Below, in pieces: positions 47,694-57,044 of a DNA stretch of 64,000 bases; position 1 is the first letter of the stretch; each line of letters starts with the position of its first letter. A program made the position numbers and the translations under genes. This DNA comes from Enterovirga rhinocerotis (lineage in GTDB: Bacteria; Pseudomonadota; Alphaproteobacteria; Rhizobiales; Beijerinckiaceae). Below the pieces are notes generated by a model. That model saw only the letters and a list, made by a program, of their open reading frames with translations, ran no database searches and was not told the origin of the DNA. The DNA lies in NCBI RefSeq assembly GCF_004363955.1, contig NZ_SNZR01000011.1:1054001-1118000 (forward strand), given 5' to 3'.

Positions 47694-49055
47694 CTACGAC
47701 AGCGACCGGGCCATGGCCTGAACCGTCTCGGCCGTGCTCGGCAGGCCGGCGGTCTCCTCGGCCGTGATGGCGGCGGCCTCCCGGACCTGCTCGAGCGTGT
47801 GCTCGGAGGTGATGAAGAAGCGCAGGCGAGCGAGGCGCTCCTCGACGGCGGGGTGGAGGATCGGCATCGCGTTGATGCCGCGCTTGGCGAGGCGATCGGC
47901 GAGGGTCGCGGCCTTCAGCGATTCGCCGAGGATCACCGGCGTGATGGCGAGCCCCATGCTGTCGCCGGCATCGAGCCCGTGCGCGCGGCAGGCGGAAAGG
48001 AAGGCGGCGCCGTTCTCGTGCAGCCGCCGCACGCGGTCCGGCTCCCGCAGCATGATGCGAAGCGCCGTATGGCTCGCGGCCGCGACCGGCGGGGAGAGGC
48101 CGACGCTGAAGACGAAGGCGCCGACGCTCGTGCGGATGAAATCCGTCAGCGGGCGGGGCCCGGCGATGTAGCCGCCCGCGCCCGCCAGCGTCTTCGACAG
48201 CGTCCCCATCCAGATGTCGACGAGGCGCGGATCGAGCCGCGCATGTTCGGCGAGGCCCCGACCGGTCGTGCCGAGCACGCCGAGGCCGTGGGCGTCGTCC
48301 ACCATCAGCCAGGCGCCGAAGCGCTGCTTGATCTCGATCAGACGCGCGAGGTCGGGCGCGTCCCCGTCCATGCTGTAGAGACCCTCGACGATGATCAGGC
48401 AGCGCGTATGGCTGCCCCTGAGGCCGGTCAGCAGCCGGACCAGCTCGTCGAGGTCGTTGTGCGGGAAGGCGCGCCGGGTGGCGCCGGAAAGCTGCGCGCC
48501 GAGATAGATCGAGTTATGCGCGAGCTGGTCGTAGACGACGAGATCGCGCGGGCCGACGATCGCCCCGATCGTGCCGACATTGGTCGCGTGGCCGCTGACC
48601 ATGGCGACGCAATCCTCGGCGCCGTACAGCTCGGCGAGCGCGGCTTCCAGCTCCCGGTGGATCGGGCGCTCGCCCGCGACGAGCCGGGAGGCGGAGGTCG
48701 AGGTGCCGTAGCGGTCGATGGCTGCCTTGGCGGCGTCCTGCACCTCCGGATGCCCGTTCAGGCCGAGATAGTCGTAGGAGCCGAAATTCAGATAGGTCCG
48801 GTTGCCGATCAGCGTCTCGGCGCCGGCCCGCTCCTCGTGGACCCGGAAGAACGGATTGCCGAGCCCGATCATCTCCGCGAAGGAGCGCTGCGTCTGCAGC
48901 TCGCGATAGCCCGGCAGCGTCGTGAAGTCGGTCGCGCCCGGGGGGATCGGGATCGGCCGCTCGCGGACGGGGCCCGGCGCGCTCTTGCGCGCGAGCCGGG
49001 CGAGAAGGGCTTCCTTGTCGCCGGCGGTGAGCCGCCGGCTCCGTTCGTCGCTCAA
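47694..49055 (-). CDS. alpha-oxoamine synthase family PLP enzyme paired with a PKS
   Basis: A 453-residue enzyme of the AONS/KBL/SPT/ALAS family, which condenses an amino acid with an acyl thioester and releases CO2. A 70-residue N-terminal extension precedes the core. Core marks are LNFGSYDYLGLNGHPEV, TSTSASRLVAGERPIHRELE, Asp253 and His256 in VDDAHGLG, and the Schiff-base Lys288 in GTLSKTLAGAGG. The TTG start overlaps the PKS stop (TTGA), so translation is coupled. The inferred role is chain release of the PKS product by decarboxylative condensation with an amino acid, as in fumonisin biosynthesis. The amino acid is unknown. Biotin synthesis is less likely, as no bio genes lie near. Confidence 0.85.
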   Translation of the reverse strand: MSDERSRRLTAGDKEALLARLARKSAPGPVRERPIPIPPGATDFTTLPGYRELQTQRSFAEMIGLGNPFFRVHEERAGAETLIGNRTYLNFGSYDYLGLNGHPEVQDAAKAAIDRYGTSTSASRLVAGERPIHRELEAALAELYGAEDCVAMVSGHATNVGTIGAIVGPRDLVVYDQLAHNSIYLGAQLSGATRRAFPHNDLDELVRLLTGLRGSHTRCLIIVEGLYSMDGDAPDLARLIEIKQRFGAWLMVDDAHGLGVLGTTGRGLAEHARLDPRLVDIWMGTLSKTLAGAGGYIAGPRPLTDFIRTSVGAFVFSVGLSPPVAAASHTALRIMLREPDRVRRLHENGAAFLSACRAHGLDAGDSMGLAITPVILGESLKAATLADRLAKRGINAMPILHPAVEERLARLRFFITSEHTLEQVREAAAITAEETAGLPSTAETVQAMARSLS

Positions 49056-52000
49056 TGGGTCAGGCCCTTCACGTCCTTCGAGCGCGTCGCCAGAACCTCC
49101 GCCACGGTCGCGGCGCCGTCCTGGTCATAGGCGAGGCCGGCATGCCGGTCGTTGACCGACTGGACGGCGCGGGCCGCATCGTCCGCCTGTCCGGCCGAGA
49201 CGATGGCGATGATCTGGTCGGCGAGCCCGAGCGTCGTCATCGCGGCGACCGAACCGGTGGGCGGATCGTCGAGGCCGAGCCTGTCCTGAAGCGCGGAGGC
49301 GAGTTCGAAGGCCATCAGCGAATCGAGGCCGAGTTCGCCGAGCCGCTTGGTCATCGCGATGTCCTGGCGCGGAACGCGGAGCACGGCCGCGATCTCCTCG
49401 ACGATCGTCTCGGCCACGCGCTTGCGCACCGCCTCCTCGGGCTCGCTCGCGAGGAGCGCGCGCAGGTCGATGCTCTTGCGCTCGCCCGTCTCCGCCGTAC
49501 CGCCTTCGCGCATCAGGCTCGCGAAGGTCGGCGAGGCGAGAGCCGGAAGGCGCCGCGCCGCGTTCCAGTCGAGCGAGCCCACCGCCATCACGGCGGGGCT
49601 CGTCGCCGGATCGGCGGACAGGGCCTGCGCCATCAGGTCGAGCGCCTCGCGGGCCGGCATGCCGATGACGCCGACGCGCTTGGCGAGTGCCTCGGCGAGC
49701 CCCTTCTTCCGGGCCAGCACGCCGACATCCGAGATCGCACCCCAGGCGAGGGCGAGCCCCGGGAGCCCCTTCTCGCGGCGCCGCCGGGCGAGGCCTTCGA
49801 GATAGGCGTTCGCCGCCACATAGGCGCCCTGGCCGGGATTGCCGATGAAGGTCGTGATCGAGGAGAAGAAGACGAGGTAATCGAGCGCCATCCCCGAGGT
49901 GAGGCGGTCGAGATGATCGGCCCCCGCGACCTTCGGGGGCAGGACGCGGTCGAGCTGCTCGGCCGTGAGATTGGCGGCCAGGCCGTCCTCCAGCACCATC
50001 GCGGCATGCAGGATGCCGGCGAGCGGGGGCATCTCCGCCGCGATCTCGTCGAGGGCCCGTCTCACCGAACGCTCGTTGCCGATGTCGCACCGGATCGCGC
50101 GGAGCGAGACGCCGCGCGCCTCGAGTTCCGCGACGAGCGCGGCCGCGTCTTCGCTCGCGGCGCCGGAGCGGCCGAGAAGAGCGAGATGGCGCACGCCGCG
50201 ATCGACGAGCCAGCGCGCGGCTTCGAGGCCGAACCCGCCGAAGCCGCCGGTGATGAGATGCGTGCGGTCCGGATCGAAGGCGAAGGGCCGGTTCTCGACG
50301 ACCGGCATCGGCCGCTGCGGCGGCCGCACGAGGATCTTCCCGACATGGCCGGATTGCTGCATCAGCCGGAAGGCCTCGGTCGTCTCGCCTTCGCCGAAGA
50401 CGCGGTAGGGCAGGGGCCGGAACTCGCCCGCCTCGAACAGGGCCATGATCTCGGCGAAGATGCCGCTCGCCTGGTCGCGGTCCGAGAGCAGCTGGTCGAC
50501 GTCGACGCCGAAATAGCTGAGGTTGCGTTTGAAGGGGCGCAGGCCGATCCGGGTGTTGGCGACGTAGTCGCGCTTGCCGAGCTCGATGAAGCGCCCGAAG
50601 GGCTTCAAGGTCGCGATGGAGCGCTCCATCGCCTCGCCCGAAAGGCTGTTCAGCACCACCTCGACGCCCTGGCGGCGGATGCGCCGGATGTCGTCGGCGA
50701 AGGCCGTGGAGCGCGAATTGAGCACATGCTCGACGCCGAGCGCGCGCAGGAGATCGCGCTTCTCGCGCGAGCCCGCCGTCGCGACGACCGTCGCGCCGCG
50801 CCATTGCGCGATCTGGATCGCGGCGAGCCCGACCCCGCCCGCGGCGCCGTGGATGAGCACCCAGTCGCCCGCCTTCAGGCGGCCGAGCGTGACGAGGCCG
50901 TAATAGGCGGTGAGGAAGGCGACCGGGACGCCCGCGCCGGCTTCCGTCGTCCAGTCGGCCGGGACCGGCATGACGACGCCTTCCGGCACGCAGACGCTGG
51001 ACGAAAAGGCGGAGGGCGCGAAGGCGAGGACGCGATCGCCGGGCTGAAAGCGTGTCGCGCCCGGACCGACGCGGCGGATGCGGCCGGCGCATTCGAGACC
51101 GAGCGTCGGCCCCGCGAAACCGTCCTCCAGGATGTCGTCCGGCAGGAGCGACATCGCCCACATCACGTCGCGGAAGTTGAGGCCGGTCGCCTCGACCTCG
51201 ATCTCGACCTCGCCGGCCTTCGGCGCGGACGCCTCGGCCGGCGCCCAGGCAAGGCCCGACAGGCCGCCCGCCGATCCGCGCTCCAGCTTCAGCGAGGTGG
51301 TCGTCCGCGCGCCCTTCGGCTCGCGCATCGCAAGCGGGATGAAGCGGAGGCAACGCGTTCCGTCCGGCCCGATCTCGATGTCGCTCTCGGTCTGGGGCGT
51401 CAGGAGCAGGGCCGCGAGCGTCGCCGCGGCGATCTCGGGGGCGCAGGCCCGCGAGACCTCGATGCGCCGGATGGTGATCGCCGGCATCTCGTTGGCGAGG
51501 GTGCGGGCGAAGGCGAGGAGGCCCGATGCGACCGGATCGGCCGCCTGGCCGGCGGCCTCGCCGGCGGAGGCGACGACCCAGAGTTCGCCCTTGTTGCGCG
51601 GGCAGAGTTCGGCCGTCTTCAGCAGCGCGAGGATCGCATCGTTCAGCGTCCTGACGTTGTCCCTCGCGGCTTCCGGATCGAAACAGGCGACGGTGATCGT
51701 CCCCGCCGGCAGAGGGACCTCGTCCGCCGAGGACCGGCCGCCCGGCCCGATCTCGACGTCATGGCCGTCCAGCGCCTCGGCGAGTCTTTGCGACAGCCGC
51801 CCGGCCCGCTGCTCGACGAGCGGGCGGATGAGGATGCGGCTCGGTTCGGCCACCGGCTCGTCCCGAGCCTCGCCGGCTGCGGCGACGAGCAGGGTCGCCT
51901 CCTCGGCTTCCGTCGCGAGGGCTGTCGCCGATGGGTCGCGGAAGCCGGCCAGCGACAGCGCGTCCGACCATTCCGCCGCGTTCCGGAGGGGGCTGACCGC

Positions 52001-55000
52001 GCCGGTGCCGAACCAGTCGGTCCCGAGACCGAGCACGAGATCGCGGAACAGCGACGGTTCGGGCTCGACGGCGATGAGGAGGCCGCCCGGCGCGAGCGCC
52101 TGGCGCAGGGCCGGCAGGAGCGCGCCCGCGCGTTCGGGCCGATGGAGCCCGGCCGCCGAGACGATGAGATCGAAGCCGCCCGCCGGCAGGGCGTCGAGCG
52201 CGTCGGCGAAGGCCACATGCCCGCCGTCGAGGGACAGTCGTGCCCGCTCGATGCGGCGCGCGTCGAGATCGAGGATCGTCAGCCTCGCGCCCGCCTCGCG
52301 CGCCTTCAGCGACAGGCCGAAGGCGAGGGGAGAAAAGCCGACCTGAAGGATGCGCAGGCCCGGCGTCGCGGCGGAGAGCAATCCGGTCGCGTCGAGCAGG
52401 CGGTCGATCGCGTCGCCTGCCGCGCGCACGGCGATGCCGCCGAGTTCGAAGCCATCGACGAAGGCGATGGCGGGAGGCGCGGCCTCGCCCGAGGCGGTCC
52501 CGTCCGGCGTCCAGGCCGTGAGGCGGCTCGCGAGCAGCAACTCGGCCGAACGCGACGGATGGTCGGAGGCGAGCGTGCGCAGCACCATGTCGGCGGCCGG
52601 CAGTCCCTCCTTGGCGGCGAGGCGCCAGCCGTCCTCGGCTTCCTCGGCGAGCCCGTGTCCCGCGAGGGCATGGAGGATGGCGGTGGCCCAGGACGCCGTC
52701 GCCTCGTCGAGCGCGACGAGCCGGTCGCGGCCGAGGTGGTCCGATCCGGCGATGCGCCGCAGGATGGCGAGCCCGGCCGCGACGGCCCAGGCATCGAGCA
52801 GCATCTGATCGTCGGTCCGGCGATCGTCGGCCTCGTCCGCTGTCGCGGCCGCGGCGAGGATCGCCTCCACGGTGACGGCGAGGCCGGGACGGCCGATGGC
52901 GCCTGCGTCGATCGGCACCCATTCCGCCGCCAGGGCCTTCTCGCCGAGCGAGGAGCCGCGCTGGATCCGCGCCGCCTGGAAGCGGGCATCGGCGATCCGG
53001 CCGATCGGCAGGCCCTCGCCGTCGAGCAGGGTGAAGTCGGCGAGGATCGAGCCCTCGCCCGCCTTCGTGATCTCGATCAGCGCCCCCGCGAGCGGCACGC
53101 CGCGGCGGTAGAGGCGGATCGCGCCGAAGCGCACGGGAATATACGCCATGCCCCGGCCGGCGGCCCCGAGCCGGGCGAAGAGCGAGAACAGGCCGTGGAA
53201 ACAGGCGTCGAGCCGGGCGGGGTCGATGCCGTAGCGCGGATCGGTCGTCTCGGCCGGTTCGAGATCGACGAGGAGCCGGTCGTCCACCGTGCGGCCGACC
53301 GACCGCAGCAGGCGGAAGGCCGGGCCGTAATGGAGGCCGACGGATTCGGCGGCCTGGTAGATCGCCTCCGCGCCGATCGTCTCGACGATCTCGGGCCGGC
53401 CGGCCTCGACCGCCTCCGGCTCGCCGGCCGTCAGATGCGCCGCCGCGTGGCTCGTCCAGCCGCCGCGCGCCAGCCGGGGACGGCTCAGGATCTCGAGGGT
53501 CGAGGTCGCGGGCGAGAAGCGGGTCTTCAGCTCGCGGCTGCGATCGGCCTCGATCGGGAGCGGCTGCGAGATGTCGAGTTCGAGCAGCGCGGCGTCGTCC
53601 GACCCGAACCATTCGCGCGCGGCCTCGAGCGCGATCTCGACGAAGGCGGCACCGGGCAGGATCGCCTGGGCGCCGACACGGTGATCCGCGAGTTCCGGCA
53701 GAATGGTGCTGTCGAGGAGGCCCGACCATTCGGTCGTGTCGACGCTTCCGCGCGCGCCGAGCAGCGCATGCCAGCGGGTGTTGAGGATCGAGGCCTGGGA
53801 TTCCGTCGTCTCGACCGGGCGGAACTCCCGGCGCGCCCAGGCATAGCGCGGCAGGGTCACGGTGCGGCTCGGCTTCGGGCCGAAGAGCCGGTCGAGCTCG
53901 ATATTCGCGCCGCGTGTGAAGGCCGAGAGCACGGCCGGGCGGATCGGATCGCTGTCCTCGGGCTTCTCGTGCCGCTCGAGCACGCCGAGCGTGGTGCAGG
54001 GCAGGCCCGTCGTCTCCAGCACCTCGTTGAGGTTCGACAGGAGGATGCTGCGCGGGCCGATCTCGACGAAAATCCGGGCGCCGAGGCGGGCGGCGCGCTC
54101 GGCCGCTGTCGCGAACAGGACCGGATCGCGGACGTTGTGCCACCAGTAGTCGGGGCCGAGCGGGCCGTCGACCACATCGCCCGTGACCGTCGAGATCATC
54201 GGGATCGACGGCGCGCGACCCTCGATCGGCGCGAGGTCCGCGATCAGCGGGGCCCGGACGTCGTCGATCAGCCAGCAATGGAAGGGGTAGTCGAGATCGA
54301 GCTGCCGGGCGGCGATCCGGCGCTGGCGCGTGACCCGGATCAACTCCTCGACCGATTCGGTCAGGCCGGACACGGTGAAGGCCCGCGGCGCGTTCTCGGC
54401 GGCGAGCGTCAGGCCGCCGATCTCGGCGCAGAGCGCCTCGACCTGCTCGCGCTGCGCGGCGACGACCGCCATGCGTCCCGCGTCGCGCGCGATCTCCTGG
54501 CGCGTGCTGCGCGCCTGGATCACAGCGATCGATTCGCGGAGCGTCAGCGCGCCCGACACGGCGGCGGCGGCGATCTCGCCGACGCTGTGGCCGAGGGTGA
54601 AGGCGGGCTCGAGCCCCTCCGCCCGCAAGGCGCGCGCGACCGAGATCTGCGTCGCGAAGATCAGGGGCTGGGCGATGTGGGTGAGGCGAAGGCGCTGTTC
54701 GAGATCCTCGGCGAGGAGCGCCTCCGTGACCGACCAGCCGAAATCGGAATCGAAGATCGCATCGATCTCGTCGAAGGTCTCGCGGAACCGGCGGCTCGTG
54801 GCGTAGGCGCCGCGGCCCATGCCCGGCCACTGGCCGCCATTGCCCGAGAACACGAAGGCGACCGGGGCCTTGGCTTCGGTGACGGCACCGCGCGTGATGC
54901 CGGGGATGTCGGCTTCCTTGTCGGCGAAGCGCTGGAGCTTCCGGACGAGGTCGCGCGGCGAATCCCACTGGATGACGGTGCGCTCGGGGAGGAGTTCGCG

Positions 55001-56473
55001 CTGATGCGCGGCGGCGGCGGCGGCTTCCGACGTCGCATCGATGCCGGTCGTCGCCAGCGTGTCGGCATAGCCCCGGGCGAGGTCGCGCAGCGAGGCATCC
55101 GTCGCGGCCGAAAGCGGAAAGAGGTCCGACTGGTAGCGGACGGCCTTGCCGTTCTTCGTCTTCGCGGGGAGGGGATCGGCGAGGACGACATGGGCGTTCG
55201 TGCCGCCGAAGCCGAAGGAGTTCACGCCGGCATAGCGGACCGCCCCGTTCCGAGGGATCGCGGTGGGCTCGGTGCAGACCGCGAGGTTCAACTCGTCGAA
55301 GGCGATGTCGGGATTGGGCTCGTCGAAATTGACGGAGGGAGGCAGGCGATCGTGCTCGAGCGCCAGCATCGCCTTCAGGACGCCCGCCAGACCGGAGCCG
55401 GGCTCGAGATGGCCGATATTGGACTTGATCGACCCGACCAGCAGCTTTTCGGACCGGCCCTGGCCGATCACCTTGCCGATCACCGAAGCCTCGATGGGAT
55501 CGCCGACCCGCGTGCCGGTCCCGTGGGCCTCGATGAAGGCGACGTCGTCCGGCGCGATATTGGCCCGGCGATACACGTCGCGGAGCAACTGCTCCTGCGC
55601 ATAGGGGGAGGGCAGGGCGATCCCGTTGGTGCGCCCGTCCGAATTGACCCCCGACGCGACGATGCGGCTGTGGACTCGGTTGTCGTCAGCCGCGGCCTTG
55701 GCGGCGCTGCGCAGCACGAGGACGACGCCGCCTTCCGCCCGGACATAGCCGTCGGCCTTGGCGTCGAAGGTCCGGCAGAGCCCGCCGGGCGAGAGCATCG
55801 AGGCCTGGGAGAAGAGGATGAAGCCGAAGGGCGACAGGAGGACGTTCACACCGCCGACGATGGCCGTGTCGATCACGCCCGAGCGGAGGGCGGAGAGGGC
55901 CTGGTGCAGCGCCACGAGCGAGGACGAGCAGGCGGTGTCGACCGTGAAGCTCGGGCCGTGCAGGTCGAACGCGTGGGAGATGCGGTTCGAGACGATCGAG
56001 AGCGCGCCGCCGGTCGCGGTGTAGCCGTCGACGCTCGCGATGTCCGCGTTGCGGATGTTCTGGTACTCGGTCGAGGAGGCGCCCACGAAGACGCCGACAT
56101 TGGTCCCGGCGATGTCGGAGCGGCGGATGCCGGCATCCTCCAGGGCCTCCCAGGTCAGTTCGAGCAGGATGCGCTGCTGCGGATCGGTCTGCTCGGCCTC
56201 GCGCGGCGACATGCCGAAGACGGACGGATCGAAGCTCCAGACGTCGTCGATCGTCCCGGCCGACCAGACGTAGCTCTTGCCCGCCTCGCGCTGTCGCGGA
56301 TGGCCGTGCTTCGCCAGAGCCCAGCGGTCGTCCGGGACCCGGCCGATCGAACAGCGGCCGGCGAGGAGATTGGCCCACAGATCCTCGACGGATGCAGCGC
56401 CGGGAAGGCGACACGATCGGCCGACGACGACGACATCGCTAGGCTGGCCCAGTTTCCGCATCTGCCCCTGCAT
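49052..56473 (-). CDS. type I polyketide synthase (KS-AT-DH-MT*-ER-KR-ACP)
   Basis: A 2,473-residue single-module synthase. KS (about 14-440) has Cys182 in DTACSSS and His317 and His355. AT (about 540-880) has Ser630 in GHSVGE; YPFH at the specificity site hints at malonyl. DH (about 900-1170) has His931 and an acid near 1089. A methyltransferase-like region (about 1370-1540) lacks the Gly-rich SAM loop. ER (about 1740-2050) has HGAAGGVG. KR (about 2070-2250) has ITGGFGGFG and Tyr2218. ACP has Ser2385 in GLDSLMAF. There is no thioesterase or reductase. The layout is of the fully reducing iterative kind. Start ATG 56473; ATG 56461 is possible. The stop overlaps the synthase start. Confidence 0.93.
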   Translation of the reverse strand: MQGQMRKLGQPSDVVVVGRSCRLPGAASVEDLWANLLAGRCSIGRVPDDRWALAKHGHPRQREAGKSYVWSAGTIDDVWSFDPSVFGMSPREAEQTDPQQRILLELTWEALEDAGIRRSDIAGTNVGVFVGASSTEYQNIRNADIASVDGYTATGGALSIVSNRISHAFDLHGPSFTVDTACSSSLVALHQALSALRSGVIDTAIVGGVNVLLSPFGFILFSQASMLSPGGLCRTFDAKADGYVRAEGGVVLVLRSAAKAAADDNRVHSRIVASGVNSDGRTNGIALPSPYAQEQLLRDVYRRANIAPDDVAFIEAHGTGTRVGDPIEASVIGKVIGQGRSEKLLVGSIKSNIGHLEPGSGLAGVLKAMLALEHDRLPPSVNFDEPNPDIAFDELNLAVCTEPTAIPRNGAVRYAGVNSFGFGGTNAHVVLADPLPAKTKNGKAVRYQSDLFPLSAATDASLRDLARGYADTLATTGIDATSEAAAAAAHQRELLPERTVIQWDSPRDLVRKLQRFADKEADIPGITRGAVTEAKAPVAFVFSGNGGQWPGMGRGAYATSRRFRETFDEIDAIFDSDFGWSVTEALLAEDLEQRLRLTHIAQPLIFATQISVARALRAEGLEPAFTLGHSVGEIAAAAVSGALTLRESIAVIQARSTRQEIARDAGRMAVVAAQREQVEALCAEIGGLTLAAENAPRAFTVSGLTESVEELIRVTRQRRIAARQLDLDYPFHCWLIDDVRAPLIADLAPIEGRAPSIPMISTVTGDVVDGPLGPDYWWHNVRDPVLFATAAERAARLGARIFVEIGPRSILLSNLNEVLETTGLPCTTLGVLERHEKPEDSDPIRPAVLSAFTRGANIELDRLFGPKPSRTVTLPRYAWARREFRPVETTESQASILNTRWHALLGARGSVDTTEWSGLLDSTILPELADHRVGAQAILPGAAFVEIALEAAREWFGSDDAALLELDISQPLPIEADRSRELKTRFSPATSTLEILSRPRLARGGWTSHAAAHLTAGEPEAVEAGRPEIVETIGAEAIYQAAESVGLHYGPAFRLLRSVGRTVDDRLLVDLEPAETTDPRYGIDPARLDACFHGLFSLFARLGAAGRGMAYIPVRFGAIRLYRRGVPLAGALIEITKAGEGSILADFTLLDGEGLPIGRIADARFQAARIQRGSSLGEKALAAEWVPIDAGAIGRPGLAVTVEAILAAAATADEADDRRTDDQMLLDAWAVAAGLAILRRIAGSDHLGRDRLVALDEATASWATAILHALAGHGLAEEAEDGWRLAAKEGLPAADMVLRTLASDHPSRSAELLLASRLTAWTPDGTASGEAAPPAIAFVDGFELGGIAVRAAGDAIDRLLDATGLLSAATPGLRILQVGFSPLAFGLSLKAREAGARLTILDLDARRIERARLSLDGGHVAFADALDALPAGGFDLIVSAAGLHRPERAGALLPALRQALAPGGLLIAVEPEPSLFRDLVLGLGTDWFGTGAVSPLRNAAEWSDALSLAGFRDPSATALATEAEEATLLVAAAGEARDEPVAEPSRILIRPLVEQRAGRLSQRLAEALDGHDVEIGPGGRSSADEVPLPAGTITVACFDPEAARDNVRTLNDAILALLKTAELCPRNKGELWVVASAGEAAGQAADPVASGLLAFARTLANEMPAITIRRIEVSRACAPEIAAATLAALLLTPQTESDIEIGPDGTRCLRFIPLAMREPKGARTTTSLKLERGSAGGLSGLAWAPAEASAPKAGEVEIEVEATGLNFRDVMWAMSLLPDDILEDGFAGPTLGLECAGRIRRVGPGATRFQPGDRVLAFAPSAFSSSVCVPEGVVMPVPADWTTEAGAGVPVAFLTAYYGLVTLGRLKAGDWVLIHGAAGGVGLAAIQIAQWRGATVVATAGSREKRDLLRALGVEHVLNSRSTAFADDIRRIRRQGVEVVLNSLSGEAMERSIATLKPFGRFIELGKRDYVANTRIGLRPFKRNLSYFGVDVDQLLSDRDQASGIFAEIMALFEAGEFRPLPYRVFGEGETTEAFRLMQQSGHVGKILVRPPQRPMPVVENRPFAFDPDRTHLITGGFGGFGLEAARWLVDRGVRHLALLGRSGAASEDAAALVAELEARGVSLRAIRCDIGNERSVRRALDEIAAEMPPLAGILHAAMVLEDGLAANLTAEQLDRVLPPKVAGADHLDRLTSGMALDYLVFFSSITTFIGNPGQGAYVAANAYLEGLARRRREKGLPGLALAWGAISDVGVLARKKGLAEALAKRVGVIGMPAREALDLMAQALSADPATSPAVMAVGSLDWNAARRLPALASPTFASLMREGGTAETGERKSIDLRALLASEPEEAVRKRVAETIVEEIAAVLRVPRQDIAMTKRLGELGLDSLMAFELASALQDRLGLDDPPTGSVAAMTTLGLADQIIAIVSAGQADDAARAVQSVNDRHAGLAYDQDGAATVAEVLATRSKDVKGLTH

Positions 56474-56780
56474 CGATCGGCTCGCCACATGTCGTCCGAG
56501 CCAGGCCCCGTATCCGGAGTCGGGATCGCACAGACGATGTCCCCACGGTCTGCCGCAGCCGCCTCGTGTAACGCCTCCGCCACAGCGCAGCAACACTGTC
56601 GGCGGAAGCGGTATCCTCACCCCTTAGAGGGTGGTGATGTATGGATTAAGGCAGATGCCGCCCAAGTTGTGGGCGTTCTGCGTCCAGCCTCGGACGAGAT
56701 GACGCAGGGGGCGGGAACCGCAAAGCTATCTCGGGGTTCTCAAAACAGGCCGAATCTCCGGCACCTACTGCGAGGAACCA
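56474..56780. other. 307-nt divergent control region between the PKS and the DUF1328 gene
   Basis: No gene is seen. The right part holds an EcfG-like box for the DUF1328 gene (listed separately). The left part should carry the PKS promoter reading leftward, but I see no good sigma70 or EcfG match in that direction. CCTCACCCCTTAGAGGGTG near 56615-56634 is a short imperfect palindrome of uncertain meaning. Confidence 0.45.
56714..56738 (+). promoter_or_regulatory. EcfG-type promoter candidate for the DUF1328 gene
   Basis: GGAAC (56714-56718), 16 nt, then GGTT (56735-56738), 42 nt before the ATG. The -35 matches the general stress consensus, and the -10 differs from CGTT at the first base, as does the phyR box. 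Confidence 0.5.
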
Positions 56781-56957
56781 ATGATTGGCTGGGCTCTGAC
56801 ATTTCTGGTGGTGGCGCTCGTCGCCGCGGTCCTCGGCTTCGGCGGCATCGCAGGAACCGCGGTCGAGATCGCGAAGCTGATCTTCTTCGTCGCCATCGTC
56901 CTGTTCGCCATCTCGGCGGTGGTCGGGTTGATGCGAGGCCGTTCGCCGACGGTGTAG
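56781..56957 (+). CDS. DUF1328 (UPF0391) small membrane protein
   Basis: A 58-residue protein with two TM helices: [25 protein letters not shown], then [22 protein letters not shown], and the short basic tail MRGRSPTV. This is the DUF1328/UPF0391 pattern of stress-associated inner-membrane miniproteins. GAGGAACC precedes ATG 56781. A strong terminator follows 20 nt after the stop. Control by the general stress sigma factor is suggested by the box upstream. Confidence 0.9.
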   Translation: MIGWALTFLVVALVAAVLGFGGIAGTAVEIAKLIFFVAIVLFAISAVVGLMRGRSPTV

Positions 56958-56977
56958 GATCGCGGCGACCGGGACAC

Positions 56978-57017
56978 CGAAGGCCGGAGGCGGTACCGCC
57001 TCCGGCCTTCGTTTTTT
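56978..57017 (+). terminator. intrinsic terminator after the DUF1328 gene
   Basis: A perfect palindrome at 56978-57011 (arms CGAAGGCCGGAGGCGGT and its complement) is followed by six T (57012-57017). It ends 27 nt before the end of the convergent ecfG gene. Confidence 0.93.
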
Positions 57018-57044
57018 GTGATCGGCTTCGTCCGTCCGGGTCGA

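Noticed and set aside
47694-49055. bioF (8-amino-7-oxononanoate synthase)
   Set aside because: The fold is the same, but the N-terminal extension, the PKS overlap and the absence of other bio genes favour a PKS-linked role.
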